A stretch of DNA of 64,000 nucleotides from Siphonodentalium dalli (GCA_032622095.1 CP136061.1:47437797-47501796), one strand, 5' to 3'. Shown: positions 46,301 to 55,824, counted from the first letter of the stretch. Numbers and translations: made by a program. The notes: generated by a model from the letters alone, not told the origin.

Positions 46301-47576
46301 CGGTGAAGAATTTAGATTTTCCAAGAAGTGCCAAAATATCGTCGATAACCGGAAGTGGGTATGACATAGGTTTGGTTACGGCATTTAATTGCCTGAAGTC
46401 GACGCAAAATCGTTTGGTGCCATCGCGCTTATCAACCATAACAATCGGACTTGAGTAAGGACTCGAACTCGGCCTGATAATGTCTGCTTCTAGCATATCA
46501 TTTATGGCAACGTCAACCAACGGTCGTTTATTCAAAGGGGTGCGATACGGGCGAAGTTTTATCGGAGGGTGGTTTCCCGTGTCGATATGCATTTTGACTG
46601 TGCTCGTCTGTGTCAGCTCGGTATCTTTGTCGGCAAAGATGTCCGAGTTGGACTTCAACAATTTTATCAGTGTTTCTCGGTATCGCTCTGGGCACGAAAC
46701 TTCGGCCAAATTTAATCTTTTCTCGCCGGTAGCGCGCGCTGACCTAGAGTTGTCTCCCCTGTTATGGCCGGCGCGTCTAAGGGCGTAGCCATCGTCGCGG
46801 TAATTACGGGTCGTCGGGAACTGGGAGCTTTGTGACAAAGAGTTAATTTCGCGGCTGGTTCCAGGGTCACACACTACCGTCTTGCCGATTACACTGCCCC
46901 GTCGTAGGCGAAACGTTTTGTTGGTGTTATTGACGAGTAATACCGGGACCTTGTTCCTCTTGCCCACCCCAGAAATGGAGCTGCCGATTTCCAGACCGGG
47001 TTCTGACGCTAGGTAGCCTGTCTCGATTTGGGCCACCTCTACTAATGTCGACTTGCGAAGAGAAGCTAAGTTTTTTGATTTTCCCATACATAAAGTTGAT
47101 GTTTGAGGCTTTAAGCTAACCTTGCTGGTCAATCTCAGCAGGGAAGCTATGTGCGCGTCCGATTCCAATGGGACGTACACGTCACTGACCTTGAGGCATC
47201 CCAGATCATAATATAGTCGGACCCCCCGAGAGGTCAACCAATCCCTCCCCAAGATCATATTCCGGGTCATATCATTCGCCACATAAAATTTATGGGTTAA
47301 TTTTAGTTTCGCCATTCTGAAGGTCAGTTCCACGCTACCAAGTACGCCCAGTGACTTCCCATTCACGGAGCTAAGGTTGATGTGTTCCCTAGTTAGTTTC
47401 GGTCGGAACTGTAATGCGTCATAGACGCGTTTGTGAATCAATGATACTTCCGCTCCACTATCAACTAATGAGCGATATTTATTTTTACCTATTCTGACTA
47501 AACACGAGCTGGGGTTCCCCACAATGTTGATACTAAATTTCCTCTCACATGTGGCCTCAATGAGAGGATTCCTTAG
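43344..47576 (-). CDS. pol: Retrotransposon Pol polyprotein (PR-RT-RH-IN)
   Basis: The frame is open from 47576 to the stop at 43344, about 1411 codons. It has no ATG near its start and is in the -1 frame relative to gag, so it is probably made as Gag-Pol by frameshifting at 47576..47582. Counting from the GTG at 47522: aspartic protease DSGA at 21-24; RT with the first catalytic Asp at about 410 (FTAID) and YLDD at 471-474; RNase H with YTDAS (Asp 620), Glu 660, Asp 687 and Asp 730; integrase zinc finger H877, H882, C912, C915; core D943, D1003, E1039 with the expected 35-residue spacing; WKPYF (about 1171-1175) in place of the GPY/F module. The C-terminal 180 residues are charged, with two PAPR motifs, and look disordered. 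All catalytic residues are present. It copies element RNA to DNA and integrates it. Confidence 0.93.
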   Translation of the reverse strand, partial: LRNPLIEATCERKFSINIVGNPSSCLVRIGKNKYRSLVDSGAEVSLIHKRVYDALQFRPKLTREHINLSSVNGKSLGVLGSVELTFRMAKLKLTHKFYVANDMTRNMILGRDWLTSRGVRLYYDLGCLKVSDVYVPLESDAHIASLLRLTSKVSLKPQTSTLCMGKSKNLASLRKSTLVEVAQIETGYLASEPGLEIGSSISGVGKRNKVPVLLVNNTNKTFRLRRGSVIGKTVVCDPGTSREINSLSQSSQFPTTRNYRDDGYALRRAGHNRGDNSRSARATGEKRLNLAEVSCPERYRETLIKLLKSNSDIFADKDTELTQTSTVKMHIDTGNHPPIKLRPYRTPLNKRPLVDVAINDMLEADIIRPSSSPYSSPIVMVDKRDGTKRFCVDFRQLNAVTKPMSYPLPVIDDILALLGKSKFFTAIDLKSGYWQCQVAEEDKQKTAFACHRGLFEFNSMPFGLRNAGGVFSQLMAQVLCGMGDYAIAYLDDVLIYSESLELHLEHIQKVFDKLRQHTLKLKLKKCQFLKQETRYLGFIIDTDGVRPDPDKVKAIRSLVPPTSVKEVRSFIGMSNYYRRFVPSFSQIAEPLVQLTKKYAKFKWDQACQISFDKLKENLTAVPLLAYPNTATPYTLYTDASDLCIGACLTQLGSDGVEEPIYYLSHKLSDTQTRWPTVEKEAYAIHFALQRLDHYLHNATFTIKTDHKPLKYLLESPMQNKKIQQWALGITGYNCNIEYIAGPDNHCADLLSRTPPNAYTEQEKAEVEVDINDNNLTVAETQAEIAALNSSRFKPKDFASCEVTPKELPNKTQIGQAYQPTNLLFNKPGFNMLEEQKKDPEIASVLEALDKGEDTRNDKHLMIDGVLYYLSSADAEPTPRLWVPAHLQTNIIQQYHDDNGHVGVDKTHDAIRSKYFWPRLYKELNCYVGKCVTCQVRSLQKQSPKMQITDTPPYPFAKIGLDLSGPYPTSLSGNRYIISFIDLYSGWAEAFPVKDKSADNVVHLLIDEIFPRHGCPLEIITDNGSENINYKVRDTLKALNIHHVTTSYYHPQSNSRVERFHRTFKDIVSKKVADQINTWDVHLNQALAAIRFNKNETSKFSPFFLLYNRDVVFPIDNLLKPRRKYAGEDYHQIALQQQHKSFMMVHKHVKQAKRQQAAKFNKKATDTKFEIGEAVYVKNHLRKSKLESKWKPYFRITKQITPVTFELRNQLTGKVTQSHAEHMRKANLEWEIPKTDNNKRAQTYVVPPEDEDSDVPAPNPVGGSSGDETEPLPDDVIARYRRQCSDSDDEDVPLSELKMRLQRRKTRLARSEPLQNPDSSMDERPDPSAKARRAPAPRRHGRKVTKMVTSDDSSEDELMEVAAIEQNPRECRPVPAPRKCKQLMNGASSNLIDKPLFKAVLSAIIIECSKQ

Positions 47577-48676
47577 TTTTTTGCGTATGTGGGCGGGGTC
47601 ATTAGTCGCGGTGGTTCGTTTAATGTCGGATATCTCCGGCTGTGACGCGGTGTATCATGGGATAGGTCACGTGATCGGTTCGGCTGATCTCGGCGGATTC
47701 CCCTAGGTGGCGTTACTGGCGTGTTCCATTGCCTTTGCTTCAAATCTCCGGATTTAGAGGGGCAATTTCTAGCCAAGTGATTACCGTTGCAACCCCAGCA
47801 AGATACGTGCCTTCGGTTTTCGGTTTTAAAGGGGCAGTCGCGAGCGAAATGGTCACCTTGACACGTCCAACATTCGACTGTTCGTGGTTTAACCACCGCT
47901 TCGACATGCACCTGTCTCGGGCGTGATCGGTGTTCACGGGTCGTGTGGTTATGGCTTGCGCATATATCGCAGGTTGCCCTCGCGCGTTTGTTTCTGAAAC
48001 TATCGATTTCCATTGCTTCCGGTTCGTTTTCGTTGTAATTTTCGCGGCCCGTTCGTAGGTTGAATACCCGTCGGATCCCCATTTCCCGCATGGCGATGTC
48101 GGCTGCCAATTTTAGTGTCTTCGGCGCATCCCTGATCAACTTCATTTTCAAACTGTCGCTTCTTAAAGCGTCAATATAAAACCCTACGAGTTGGCCTTCA
48201 ACCGCGTTGATCCCGCCGGGCTGCTCTCGGTATGCCACAATCGCGATCTCCAAAATCCGTTCGGCAAGCACATGTAAATTTTCGTTTTGTTTTTGCTTGA
48301 TTTTTCTTAGCATCGAAAAGGCGAATTGAATGTCATTTATCTCGGCAAATCGACTAGATAATTCAGTTTTTGTGTCTTGCCACGTGGCGTTAGGATTCGT
48401 GGCCAAATATCTTTGTAAAAAATCTGATACGGGGCCCGTCGCGCTCTGAAATGCCATATAGGGCTTCTTTGCTTCGTTAGCGCCGGTTAGGATCGCGCAT
48501 TTTTCTATCGACTTGACCCACCCGTGGTATTTCGTGGGGTCCCCGTCAAATGACGTCACTACCTGTGTCACCGTAGTCATGGCCATTGCAGCAATTTGAG
48601 AATTGATAGATTCTGTTAATGGGGCGAGAACACCAGCTGATTGTTGTTGTTGGGTAGCCATTATGATAATAAACAA
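47573..48676 (-). CDS. gag: Retrotransposon Gag, capsid/nucleocapsid
   Basis: 367 codons. The second Met (codon 6, 48661) has the better start context. Residues about 40-215 form the helical capsid-like region (WVKSIEK, RYLATNP, ELSSRF, the last typical of retrotransposon gag). The C-terminus has two zinc knuckles of the unusual spacing CX2CX3HX4C (C269/C272/H276/C281 and C293/C296/H300/C305), and a further Cys/His group at 236-249 that may be a third, altered knuckle. The tail is basic. It forms the particle and binds element RNA. The stop is embedded in the frameshift site. Confidence 0.9.
   Translation of the reverse strand: MFIIIMATQQQQSAGVLAPLTESINSQIAAMAMTTVTQVVTSFDGDPTKYHGWVKSIEKCAILTGANEAKKPYMAFQSATGPVSDFLQRYLATNPNATWQDTKTELSSRFAEINDIQFAFSMLRKIKQKQNENLHVLAERILEIAIVAYREQPGGINAVEGQLVGFYIDALRSDSLKMKLIRDAPKTLKLAADIAMREMGIRRVFNLRTGRENYNENEPEAMEIDSFRNKRARATCDICASHNHTTREHRSRPRQVHVEAVVKPRTVECWTCQGDHFARDCPFKTENRRHVSCWGCNGNHLARNCPSKSGDLKQRQWNTPVTPPRGIRRDQPNRSRDLSHDTPRHSRRYPTLNEPPRLMTPPTYAKN
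47576..47582 (-). promoter_or_regulatory. -1 ribosomal frameshift heptamer A AAA AAC
   Basis: The last codons of gag on the minus strand are GCA AAA AAC TAA. The heptamer A AAA AAC fits X XXY YYZ exactly in the gag frame, sits directly before the gag stop, and a -1 slip leads into the open pol frame. The same heptamer is used by several retroviruses (established knowledge). I did not establish a downstream stimulatory structure. Confidence 0.8.
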
Positions 48677-48768
48677 TTAGACTCACGTTTTGCGAATTTT
48701 CCCACACTGTTTCTGTGCACACTGTTCCTCTTCTGGCTTCACGTTGTGTCTGTGATTAGCGTTCAGAT

Positions 48769-48786
48769 CCTGGCTCGAAGGCACCA
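48769..48786 (-). promoter_or_regulatory. Candidate tRNA primer-binding site
   Basis: On the minus strand, 11 bases after the 5' LTR, TGGTGCCTTCGAGCCAGG begins with TGG, complementary to a tRNA CCA end, and includes TTCGA. The matching tRNA is not identified and the distance from the LTR is larger than usual, so this is tentative. Confidence 0.4.
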
Positions 48787-48797
48787 GTTAAGAGATA

Positions 48798-49562
48798 TGT
48801 GCCAATACGGGTACATATAACTCTTAAGGCTATCAGAACGGTTTGATTATTTATATATAACAAAGTCAATAATGTTCAATCATCGGTATCTGGGTTTCTC
48901 TTCCTGTCGTCTGCTTGGGTTGAGATCTTCTTCCGTCTTCATAGGTTGTGTGTGTCTGCTTGTCTTCTACTCGGTTGAGTTCCGGTTGAGTTCGTCTTCC
49001 TGTCGTCTGCTCTTCTTCTTCCTCCGTCGGCGCATCAGTGGGGCGTTGTTAGAAATACAAGAGCATAATGTTTACCTTGTATTTCCGTCCATTGCTCCAC
49101 TCTGCTCTTCTAAACGTCCGAGGGTTCGTGATGATCGCTTGTGTTGGTCAGATAGAAACTGGTTAGAACTGTCCTCTCATGTCGGCTTCTTCTTCCTAAA
49201 ATACCCAGTGTCTGCTAATGACGGCCATGTGTATTTTCACGGCGCGTCGGTTCATCGTACTTAGGGTAATTGAGTTATCGTCATCTCCCCATGGGTCCTA
49301 TTAACTCTCCTGGTTTCAGTAGCTTTCTAGGCGATACATCTGGTCTTGCTAATCCTCAAGACCGTGTTCTGTTTACTCCACAAATCATTTCCCTATGTTA
49401 TTGCATGGACGCTCGCTAATTCGATTTGGTGCTCAGTACTTTTGTGATCTAGATGTGGTCAACAGCGACGCTGATATGTGTGGTAATCGAGCGCCCCTCT
49501 GACAGAGATTTCCTATCTTCTTCCCGGGTTGAAAGTTATGTCCCTGTGGTTGTCTTGGCACA
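48798..49562 (-). repeat. 5' LTR (765 bp)
   Basis: Same length as the 3' LTR and identical by eye except position 48923. TATATAAA on the minus strand at 48850..48857 lies only about 50 bases before the LTR end. If used, it would give a very short R-U5. Confidence 0.95.
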
Positions 49563-50120
49563 ATATACATGAAATGTAAGAAACAAAACACGTATTTTCA
49601 GCGCATTATCGCCGAATTTGTTCGGAAATCTTCCGCATAGGTATGTTCTGAGATCTATACTTCTTACCAAATTATATGTTCATAATTTTCGAGGTTCGTA
49701 CGAGTTATCATCTGGAAACGACAATTGAGCCTATATTTCAACAATGTGTCATAATTCTGGTAATGGGAGTGTCATTGACACTGTAGCTCAATGTGAAGAG
49801 GTGCTATTCAAAGGATATCACATGTGTAGCTTTTGCTAATCCACTGAGCACGTTGCCGAAAAGTGTTTTTTGATAGGCCGCCCGTGACTAAAGTTATGCG
49901 GATTCGTGCGATTGGATATTCCAAAATAAAACACCCTCTTTCAAATTGAGATATGTATATTATACAGTTTTGTTTAATTTTGAGTGACTCGTCTGAAGGC
50001 TTCATGCGAGCATGATGTTCTCTTGCAAGTCTCTCTCTCTATATATATATATCCATGCATCGTCTGATTATATGCTTGTTTATGTCTGATTGCCTACTGG
50101 GTTGCCTGCCAATACCCCGG
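49563..50120. other. Right flank of the retrotransposon, no gene seen
   Basis: Begins with the ATAT duplication. TTGACACTGTAGCTCAA at 49774 resembles the left end of the TIR family (compare 15569 and 63887). CTAATCCACTGAGCACGTTG at 49836 has its exact 20-base reverse complement at 50690..50709. A TC/TA run lies at 50028..50052. Confidence 0.5.
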
Positions 50121-50124
50121 GTGC

Positions 50125-50290
50125 ATGTGTTTATGTATGTATGTATGTATGTATGTATATACGTATGTATGTGTGTATGTACGTATGTATATATGAATGT
50201 ATGTGTGTATGCATGAAAGTATGTATGTTGGTATGTGTGTGTTTATGCATATATGTATGTGTGTATGTATGTATGTCTGTATGCACGCAC
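50125..50290 (+). repeat. (TATG)n/(GTAT)n microsatellite
   Basis: About 160 bases of TATG units with scattered variants. Frames on both strands through it (Tyr-Val-Cys-Met or Ile-His-Thr series) are by-products. Confidence 0.95.
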
Positions 50291-50299
50291 GGCCTGTTG

Positions 50300-50535
50300 T
50301 ATGCATGACAAACAGTCTGCTTGCCGACCTCTATTGCTGTTTGAGCATGGCTGCCTCGTCCAGTGTGTGGCTGGCTTATCTGTCTACCACACACATTAAT
50401 GTTTGTTTACTTACATATTCCTTCTTCTTTTTTTTTGTATTCGTTCATTTGTTCATTGCAATTGTGTAAACATTTAAAATATATTGTAACAGCTCTTCGT
50501 TAACGGAGGAAATAAAGGATATATATATAGATACG
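50300..50535 (+). mobile_element. Possible LINE 3' tail
   Basis: T-rich stretch, then CTTCGTTAACGGAGGAAATAAAGG and a TATATATA tail (AATAAA at 50511). It resembles the tail of the minus-strand LINE at 20720..20760. No coding part is recognisable. Confidence 0.3.
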
Positions 50536-50539
50536 AAGT

Positions 50540-52090
50540 GTCAAGCTTGAAAGCTGTGGCAATTAGATTTCATTATATCTACTGATTGTTTATACAGAAA
50601 TGGCTGGACCCTCGGATCTGAATAATATTTGTACATATGGGTAATTTGATCCGGGGAATCTTAATAGATATGTCCCGCGCGTTGACCCAACAACGTGCTC
50701 AGTGGATTAGCAGGCATCGAAAATGACTGAGAAAAGCCACACCGGTGATATAAAAAAAGATTTTATGCATTGCACTCAACGGCAAAACTAAGAATAAGTA
50801 AAGTTAAAGCGATACAATGAAGGGATTGAATTTGAATCGATGATGCGACTATACATACGTCGAGATCACCCCGAACATGCTACCACGCAATATCAAATAT
50901 TCGTTTTCAACATCTTCTTGTTTGAAAATATTTTGCCAATACCAACATATGCATGTACTTGTACTAAATATCAGGTGATCAATGCTCAAAGCTATTATTT
51001 CTGCATTGGCCATCATCCAATGTTGTTATTTATGGTTTTGAATACAGCATGTATGTGTTACATTATATGGAGAAGGGGTAAACGTGGTTATACGGAATAT
51101 AACCAAATATCATTTCAAGCTAAATAAACACATTCTCTGCCACAGAGCACGTAGGCAATTTTGGTCAAGTTTAGAATTTATTAAAGATAATATATGGTAC
51201 TCATTTGTATTTTGATAAATTGCGTTCATAGTAAACCACCATGCATTCTGGTGATAGATCCCTGTCACAGAGAAGTACATAAAGTACTGATGCACCCGTT
51301 GTCTCTGTGCTCTATAAGTACACTGGCACTGGTTCACACACGCGAAGTACATAAAACACACCATTGACAAATTACCGAACAAGAATTCCTCTTAAGTGCT
51401 AAGTTAATGAAGAGGCAACCGATTGCTCTGTTCTAAATGTTAGTGGTATTCTGCCAACAACATGGCAGCAGTCAAACACCGTTTATACAACAAGAGACAA
51501 AGCATAATTTAGCGCAGCATACTTGCAATGGACTCCAGTGTTCGCTTGCAGTGAGTTGATAAAAGGGTTCCGCAGAATCATGTTGATGGACTACAGTATT
51601 GTTTTACATTATATTGCACTCATATTCGATCTAAATGTACATTAAACTCAACCCAACAAGAGTTAACCATTTATTTACTAAATATCATAGGCGAGTACAG
51701 TTCTCTTAGTGCAGCTAATAAGTTCAACAAACGGCCACATATAGGGTAGTACGGCACGCACCGTTGTCCATACATTCTCCTTATATACACTGTAATACAC
51801 ATATAGGATGCAATCCAAACTGCGATATATAATATGCGTATACACATCAGAATTATCATGTTTACAACACCCATAGACTCCACGCCGGGTACTCGATCCT
51901 TTAACGCATTGGTGGCGCATGAGTGGTAACCATTACCGAGGTTCAGTTTCCAAGGGAAACGCCACTATAGCTGCGCGAAATTCGAATAAACGCGAGGAAC
52001 TGTCACACAATCATGTCACAAACATGTGTCGCGGTGAGAGGGTTACCCTGAATCAACCAGTAATCACCTATGATATGCCTCGGTCGGTTT
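50540..52090. other. Intergenic DNA, no gene seen
   Basis: Frames at 50840..51127, 51110..51382 and 51671..51920 have no recognised domain. CAACGTGCTCAGTGGATTAG at 50690 is the inverted partner of 49836. Short inverted words AGTGCAGCTAAT/ATTAGC occur, but nothing extended. Confidence 0.4.
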
Positions 52091-52870
52091 GCGAGAAAGT
52101 GTGTCCAACAAACTTGTAGCCCGTGCCAAAGGATTTAGTCATGCAAAGAGTAAAATCCAAGATGGCTGCTGGCGACCATGTTTTTTTTTGACAAATGACC
52201 CCAAAATGACTCGTTTTCATCTACATGTCATTGTTAACATCCATGACAAATTTCATGATGATCCGACCAAACGTACGACCTGTAGCCTGTGTCAAATGAT
52301 AGTCATGCAAAGAGTAAAATCCAAGATGCTGTTGGCGGCCATGTGTTTTGGCCGAATGACCCAAAATGTTATGTTCCCATCTACATATCAATGTCAACAG
52401 CCATAAAACAAATTCATAATGATCCGTCCAAAGGTACGACCTGTATAGCCCGGGCCAAAGGATTTAGTCATGCAAAGAGTAAAATCCAAGGTGGCTGCTG
52501 GCGGCCATGTTTTTTGCCGAATGACCCCAAAATGACTCGTTCCCATCTATATGTCAATATTAACATCCATGACAAATTTCGTGATGACCAAACAGACAAT
52601 ACGGCCTGTAGCCCCTGCTAATGGATTGAATTTTGAAATCCAAGATGGGCGCTGGCGGCCATGTTTTTTTGCCGAATTACCCCAAAATGACTCGTTCCCA
52701 GCTACATATCAATGTCAATAGTTATGACAAATTTCATAATGATCCAACTAAAGGTACGACATGTAGCCCGTGCTAACGGACATTGTTGATAGACACGCGC
52801 ACACACGGACGACGGATACCAAGTCATGGCAATAGCTCAAACTTTACAAAGTAAAGTTGAGCTAATAATC
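52090..52870 (+). mobile_element. 165-bp-unit element, second copy
   Basis: Four tandem units of 160-170 bp with AAATCCAAGATGGCTGCTGG, GCCATGTTTTT and CCCAAAATGACTCGTT (starts near 52153, 52314, 52484, 52637), then GACACGCGCACACACGGACG and a terminal hairpin TAGCTCAAACTTTA / TAAAGTTGAGCTA. Unit and right end match the TIR element at 15576..16343. I could not find the left TIR. Confidence 0.65.
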
Positions 52871-54145
52871 ACACACCTCTATACATTCACACAATTAGCG
52901 CCTGTAAGGATCGGTACAAATCGCCATACCGTTTACATGAGCGTTTCCGAAGTTCATCAACCAATAACTGCAGCCACCACTTCATAAAAAGAGACGAACC
53001 ACCGATATTGACGACACGCCACTTCGCTGCATGCTGTTGTTATTCAATGGGCATATGTGTTATACGTACACATGTTTTGGTAGGTTTAATTGAACATGTT
53101 CTATTAAAATGTACTGGTATAATGATTATAAGGAATGACTTGAAGATCGATATGGGTCATTGGTTTTGTCCGCAGTAATTAAACAAAGTTCGCCTGCGGT
53201 CAAAATCCAATAACCCCAGTCGGTCTTCATTTCTTAAGTGAACAGCATGTCTCAGAGAACCAGATTTCAACGAGCTATGGAATGGATGGGGTCCATCATT
53301 TGTATATATATAGGATTATGGAATCCGAGGAATTACTACTATACATATAGCACAGGTCGTATATTCTATAACACGTAGAACAACGCATACATACATAGCA
53401 TTTCATGAAGGGTATATATTTCCATGCGTATAGATGTTGGTATAAAAGAATCGTATCAGGTACAAACAATAATAACGGCCCCACGGAGCAAGGTATTTGA
53501 CATAGAGATCTCTTTCCAGATGCAGCATTTTTTTCTAGATATCGGCGCGATTATCCGGCCCAGAGGAATATAGCATTGCACAGGTAGGGTATATCAACTG
53601 ACAATTAGAACAAAAAACCTCATAAATCAATGTATAAAAAAACGAAATCACATCCTCAGAAGTGGTATCAGATACGGAAATTCACTCAAGTGGCACGCGC
53701 GTCAAAAACGAAATAATGAGATCCATCCTGAACGAGGTCTGCATATTGCATAATGTTATACAATAAAATATTCCTCCGCTGTGCAGATATGGTTTCCTAC
53801 GGGTTCATTGTGCCCCACAGACACTTGTGTGTAATGAGAATGAAGTCGTAACTCCTTTGATGCCGAAAGCATTATGGGTGCAATTGAAATAGCTACTAAT
53901 GACTTGGCATTTGGTCAGAGTTAGACTTTGAATTGATAACTTCCCTATCGCGGAGTTCGCATGTACGAAAACAGTTGCTATGCACGCGGCACACCCAATC
54001 AATTGCATCGACAAAAGTTTACGGTATCGGTTGCGGCTTGTTATGAGTTAATTAATATACAGTCCAAAAGGGAAAAGTCACTGAGATTGTGTAATCTCAA
54101 ATAAGCAGGTTGTGGCTTCAGAAGAATAAGAGTGGCTTATGTCAT
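52871..54145. other. Intergenic DNA, promoter region of the acidic protein gene
   Basis: No gene recognised. No convincing TATA box is placed relative to the start at 54233; TTAATTAATATACAG near 54050 is too far unless the 5' UTR is longer. Confidence 0.4.
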
Positions 54146-54231
54146 GAGATGTGCGCGGGTAATATTCATTGAGAGTTCTCGTCTTAACGAGATGTGCGCG
54201 GGTAATATTCATTGAGAGTTCTCGTCTTAAC
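54146..54231 (+). repeat. 43-bp tandem duplication directly before the start codon
   Basis: GAGATGTGCGCGGGTAATAT through TTCTCGTCTTAAC occurs twice, back to back, with no visible difference. The second copy ends two bases before the ATG at 54233, so the 5' UTR or proximal promoter is duplicated. Each copy carries an upstream ATG (in GAGATGTG). Confidence 0.9.
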
Positions 54232-54232
54232 G

Positions 54233-54781
54233 ATGGCGGCTCACCTGCACACCACGTTATTAACCCTCTGCGTGCTGATGGTGAACGGGTCAGTGGGATT
54301 TATTTTGAAGAATGTTCCGATTGGCGACGAACTCGAAGGAGGTTACCAGCCTATGGATTTATATTTAGATGGAAATAGAGGAAATATAATCAAAAGTTTG
54401 GCCGGTGAACGTGATATTGTGCCCGTCGATGTGTTGCCAAGGGACCAAGTGATGGCGGAAGAACCGGATATAATACCCGTGGATGTTTTATCGAAAGATC
54501 AGTTGATCACCGAAGAAGTTATTCTACAAGATGGCGGGGGTCCGAGAATGACCGAGGATATTAGATTATTTGACGAAATTAATGATAAGAAACACGAAGA
54601 CGGTGATATTGTAGAAGAATTTGAACCAATTCACGTTCCATCAGATTTCACGAGTTATGACGTGAAGCCCGAGGATGGATTTATTTCCTTGGATGAACTT
54701 ATAGACGTGACGGGCGCCGAAGAAAACGCAAAAGACGCTTTCAGAGACGCTGATATAAATCGTACGTATGCGCATGCGTAG
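54233..54781 (+). CDS. Short acidic secreted protein (182 aa)
   Basis: The ATG at 54233 (context CGATGG) starts a hydrophobic signal peptide, MAAHLHTTLLTLCVLMVNGS, with cleavage likely near residue 22. The mature part has about 40 Asp/Glu against about 14 Lys/Arg (counted by eye) and no cysteine. An 18-residue motif is present twice: about 61-78 and 79-95, each with the core DI(V/I)PVDVL, then DQ and acidic residues. One N-glycosylation sequon (NRT) lies near the C-terminus. I recognise no family. A secreted acidic protein fits calcium or mineral binding, by inference. A splice-donor-like CGTACGTATG at about 54759 falls just before the stop, so the last codons could be intron and the gene could continue downstream. 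Confidence 0.7.
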   Translation: MAAHLHTTLLTLCVLMVNGSVGFILKNVPIGDELEGGYQPMDLYLDGNRGNIIKSLAGERDIVPVDVLPRDQVMAEEPDIIPVDVLSKDQLITEEVILQDGGGPRMTEDIRLFDEINDKKHEDGDIVEEFEPIHVPSDFTSYDVKPEDGFISLDELIDVTGAEENAKDAFRDADINRTYAHA

Positions 54782-54789
54782 CCATCGTG

Positions 54790-54795
54790 AATAAA
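54790..54795 (+). promoter_or_regulatory. Possible poly(A) signal
   Basis: AATAAA starting nine bases after the stop of the acidic protein. If used, the 3' UTR is very short; if the gene has further exons, this is chance. Confidence 0.35.
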
Positions 54796-54880
54796 ATATA
54801 CATGTCAATATTATAGTGAGGTTCAAAACGTGCACGGGTATACTTTAGCATTGATAAATATTATCGAAATATAGAATTAA

Positions 54881-55760
54881 AGGCCCACTTAATTTTCGAA
54901 CCCCCATATCATTGTATATAAAATATATGCATATTATATACCATCTGAAAGAGGAAATTTCCAAAACATTGTACTGTCAAATTATTCGGTGTAATAAACT
55001 GTGAACATGTTGTTTTTGTTGAGATATTGACGTATGGTCTGTGCTCAAGTTTCATTATTTTCATTGGAAGATAGAGTTATTCCCCATCCATTGAAAATAA
55101 TTTTTAGTTTGAATTCTGTTGCATTTTGGGAGCCATAACGGGGGAAATGTTTCTATGATTTCAGCTGTTTTCTATTTCTATATGGACACCTTCTGAGACA
55201 CAGACGTTCCAAATGGTGATGAATTATAGTAGTTTAATAATATTTTATGGCATAAATTGTTATTATAACCCTATATCAAGGCACTATAAAAAATAATATG
55301 TGACTCCAAAATTAAATAGGCCACTTAATCTTTGAGTCCCCGATTATTTCTATATACAGAGTCAGTGTTATTGACTGGTGTTGACATGAAATAAAACCAA
55401 ATATATATACACATTTCACCAGGATACAAAACAGCTGTGGCCTATATAGGAGCGTCCACTAAGTGAGAGAGATTCTCAGATTCAGCACAAGACTCCCCTT
55501 TATTTACCCAGAATGCATTAAAATTCAAAAATAAGAGATAGAGTTATTCCTCTTCCATTGAGAACAATATACTGACAGTCCAGTCCAGATCAAAATTAAG
55601 CACATAACACATGTCGGTACCTCTACAAAAACAATATGTTCACAGTTTATTCGACCGGATAAGTTGTTAACACAATGTATGGAGCTACTTCTTTCAAATG
55701 GTATGTACTATAGAATATATTGTATATAATGTGATCTGAGGATCGAAAATTAAGTGGGCC
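54881..55760. mobile_element. TTAA-flanked foldback element, copy 1 (~880 bp)
   Basis: Left end GGCCCACTTAATTTTCGAA and right end TTCGAAAATTAAGTGGGCC-like words are inverted, each flanked by TTAA (54877..54880, 55761..55764). The inverted similarity runs deep: AACATGTTGTTTTTGTTGAG near 55003 pairs with ACAAAAACAATATGTTC near 55625. No coding capacity. TTAA flanks suggest a piggyBac-type mobiliser, but this is inference from the flanks only. Confidence 0.8.
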
Positions 55761-55824
55761 TTAAATTTAAGCACATATGAAGCAATGAACACATTGCGTC
55801 CATAACTGGTATATGTAAGAAATG

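Larger units (their letters stand above)
41140..49562 (-). mobile_element. Complete Ty3/gypsy LTR retrotransposon, 8423 bp
   Basis: Two 765-bp LTRs beginning TGTGCCAA and ending TTGGCACA bound an internal region with gag, pol (protease, RT, RNase H, integrase in that order, the Ty3/gypsy order) and a further 3' reading frame, all on the minus strand. I find one difference between the LTRs (41265 G, 48923 A) and no premature stop in gag or pol, so insertion was recent and the element may still be competent. A 4-bp ATAT duplication flanks it. No chromodomain is seen. The closest clade cannot be told without a tree; mollusc elements such as Steamer belong to the same broad group. Confidence 0.95.

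Noticed and set aside
50094-50394. Tyr/Thr/His-rich frames near 50.1-50.4 kb
   Set aside because: Translations of the TATG microsatellite.
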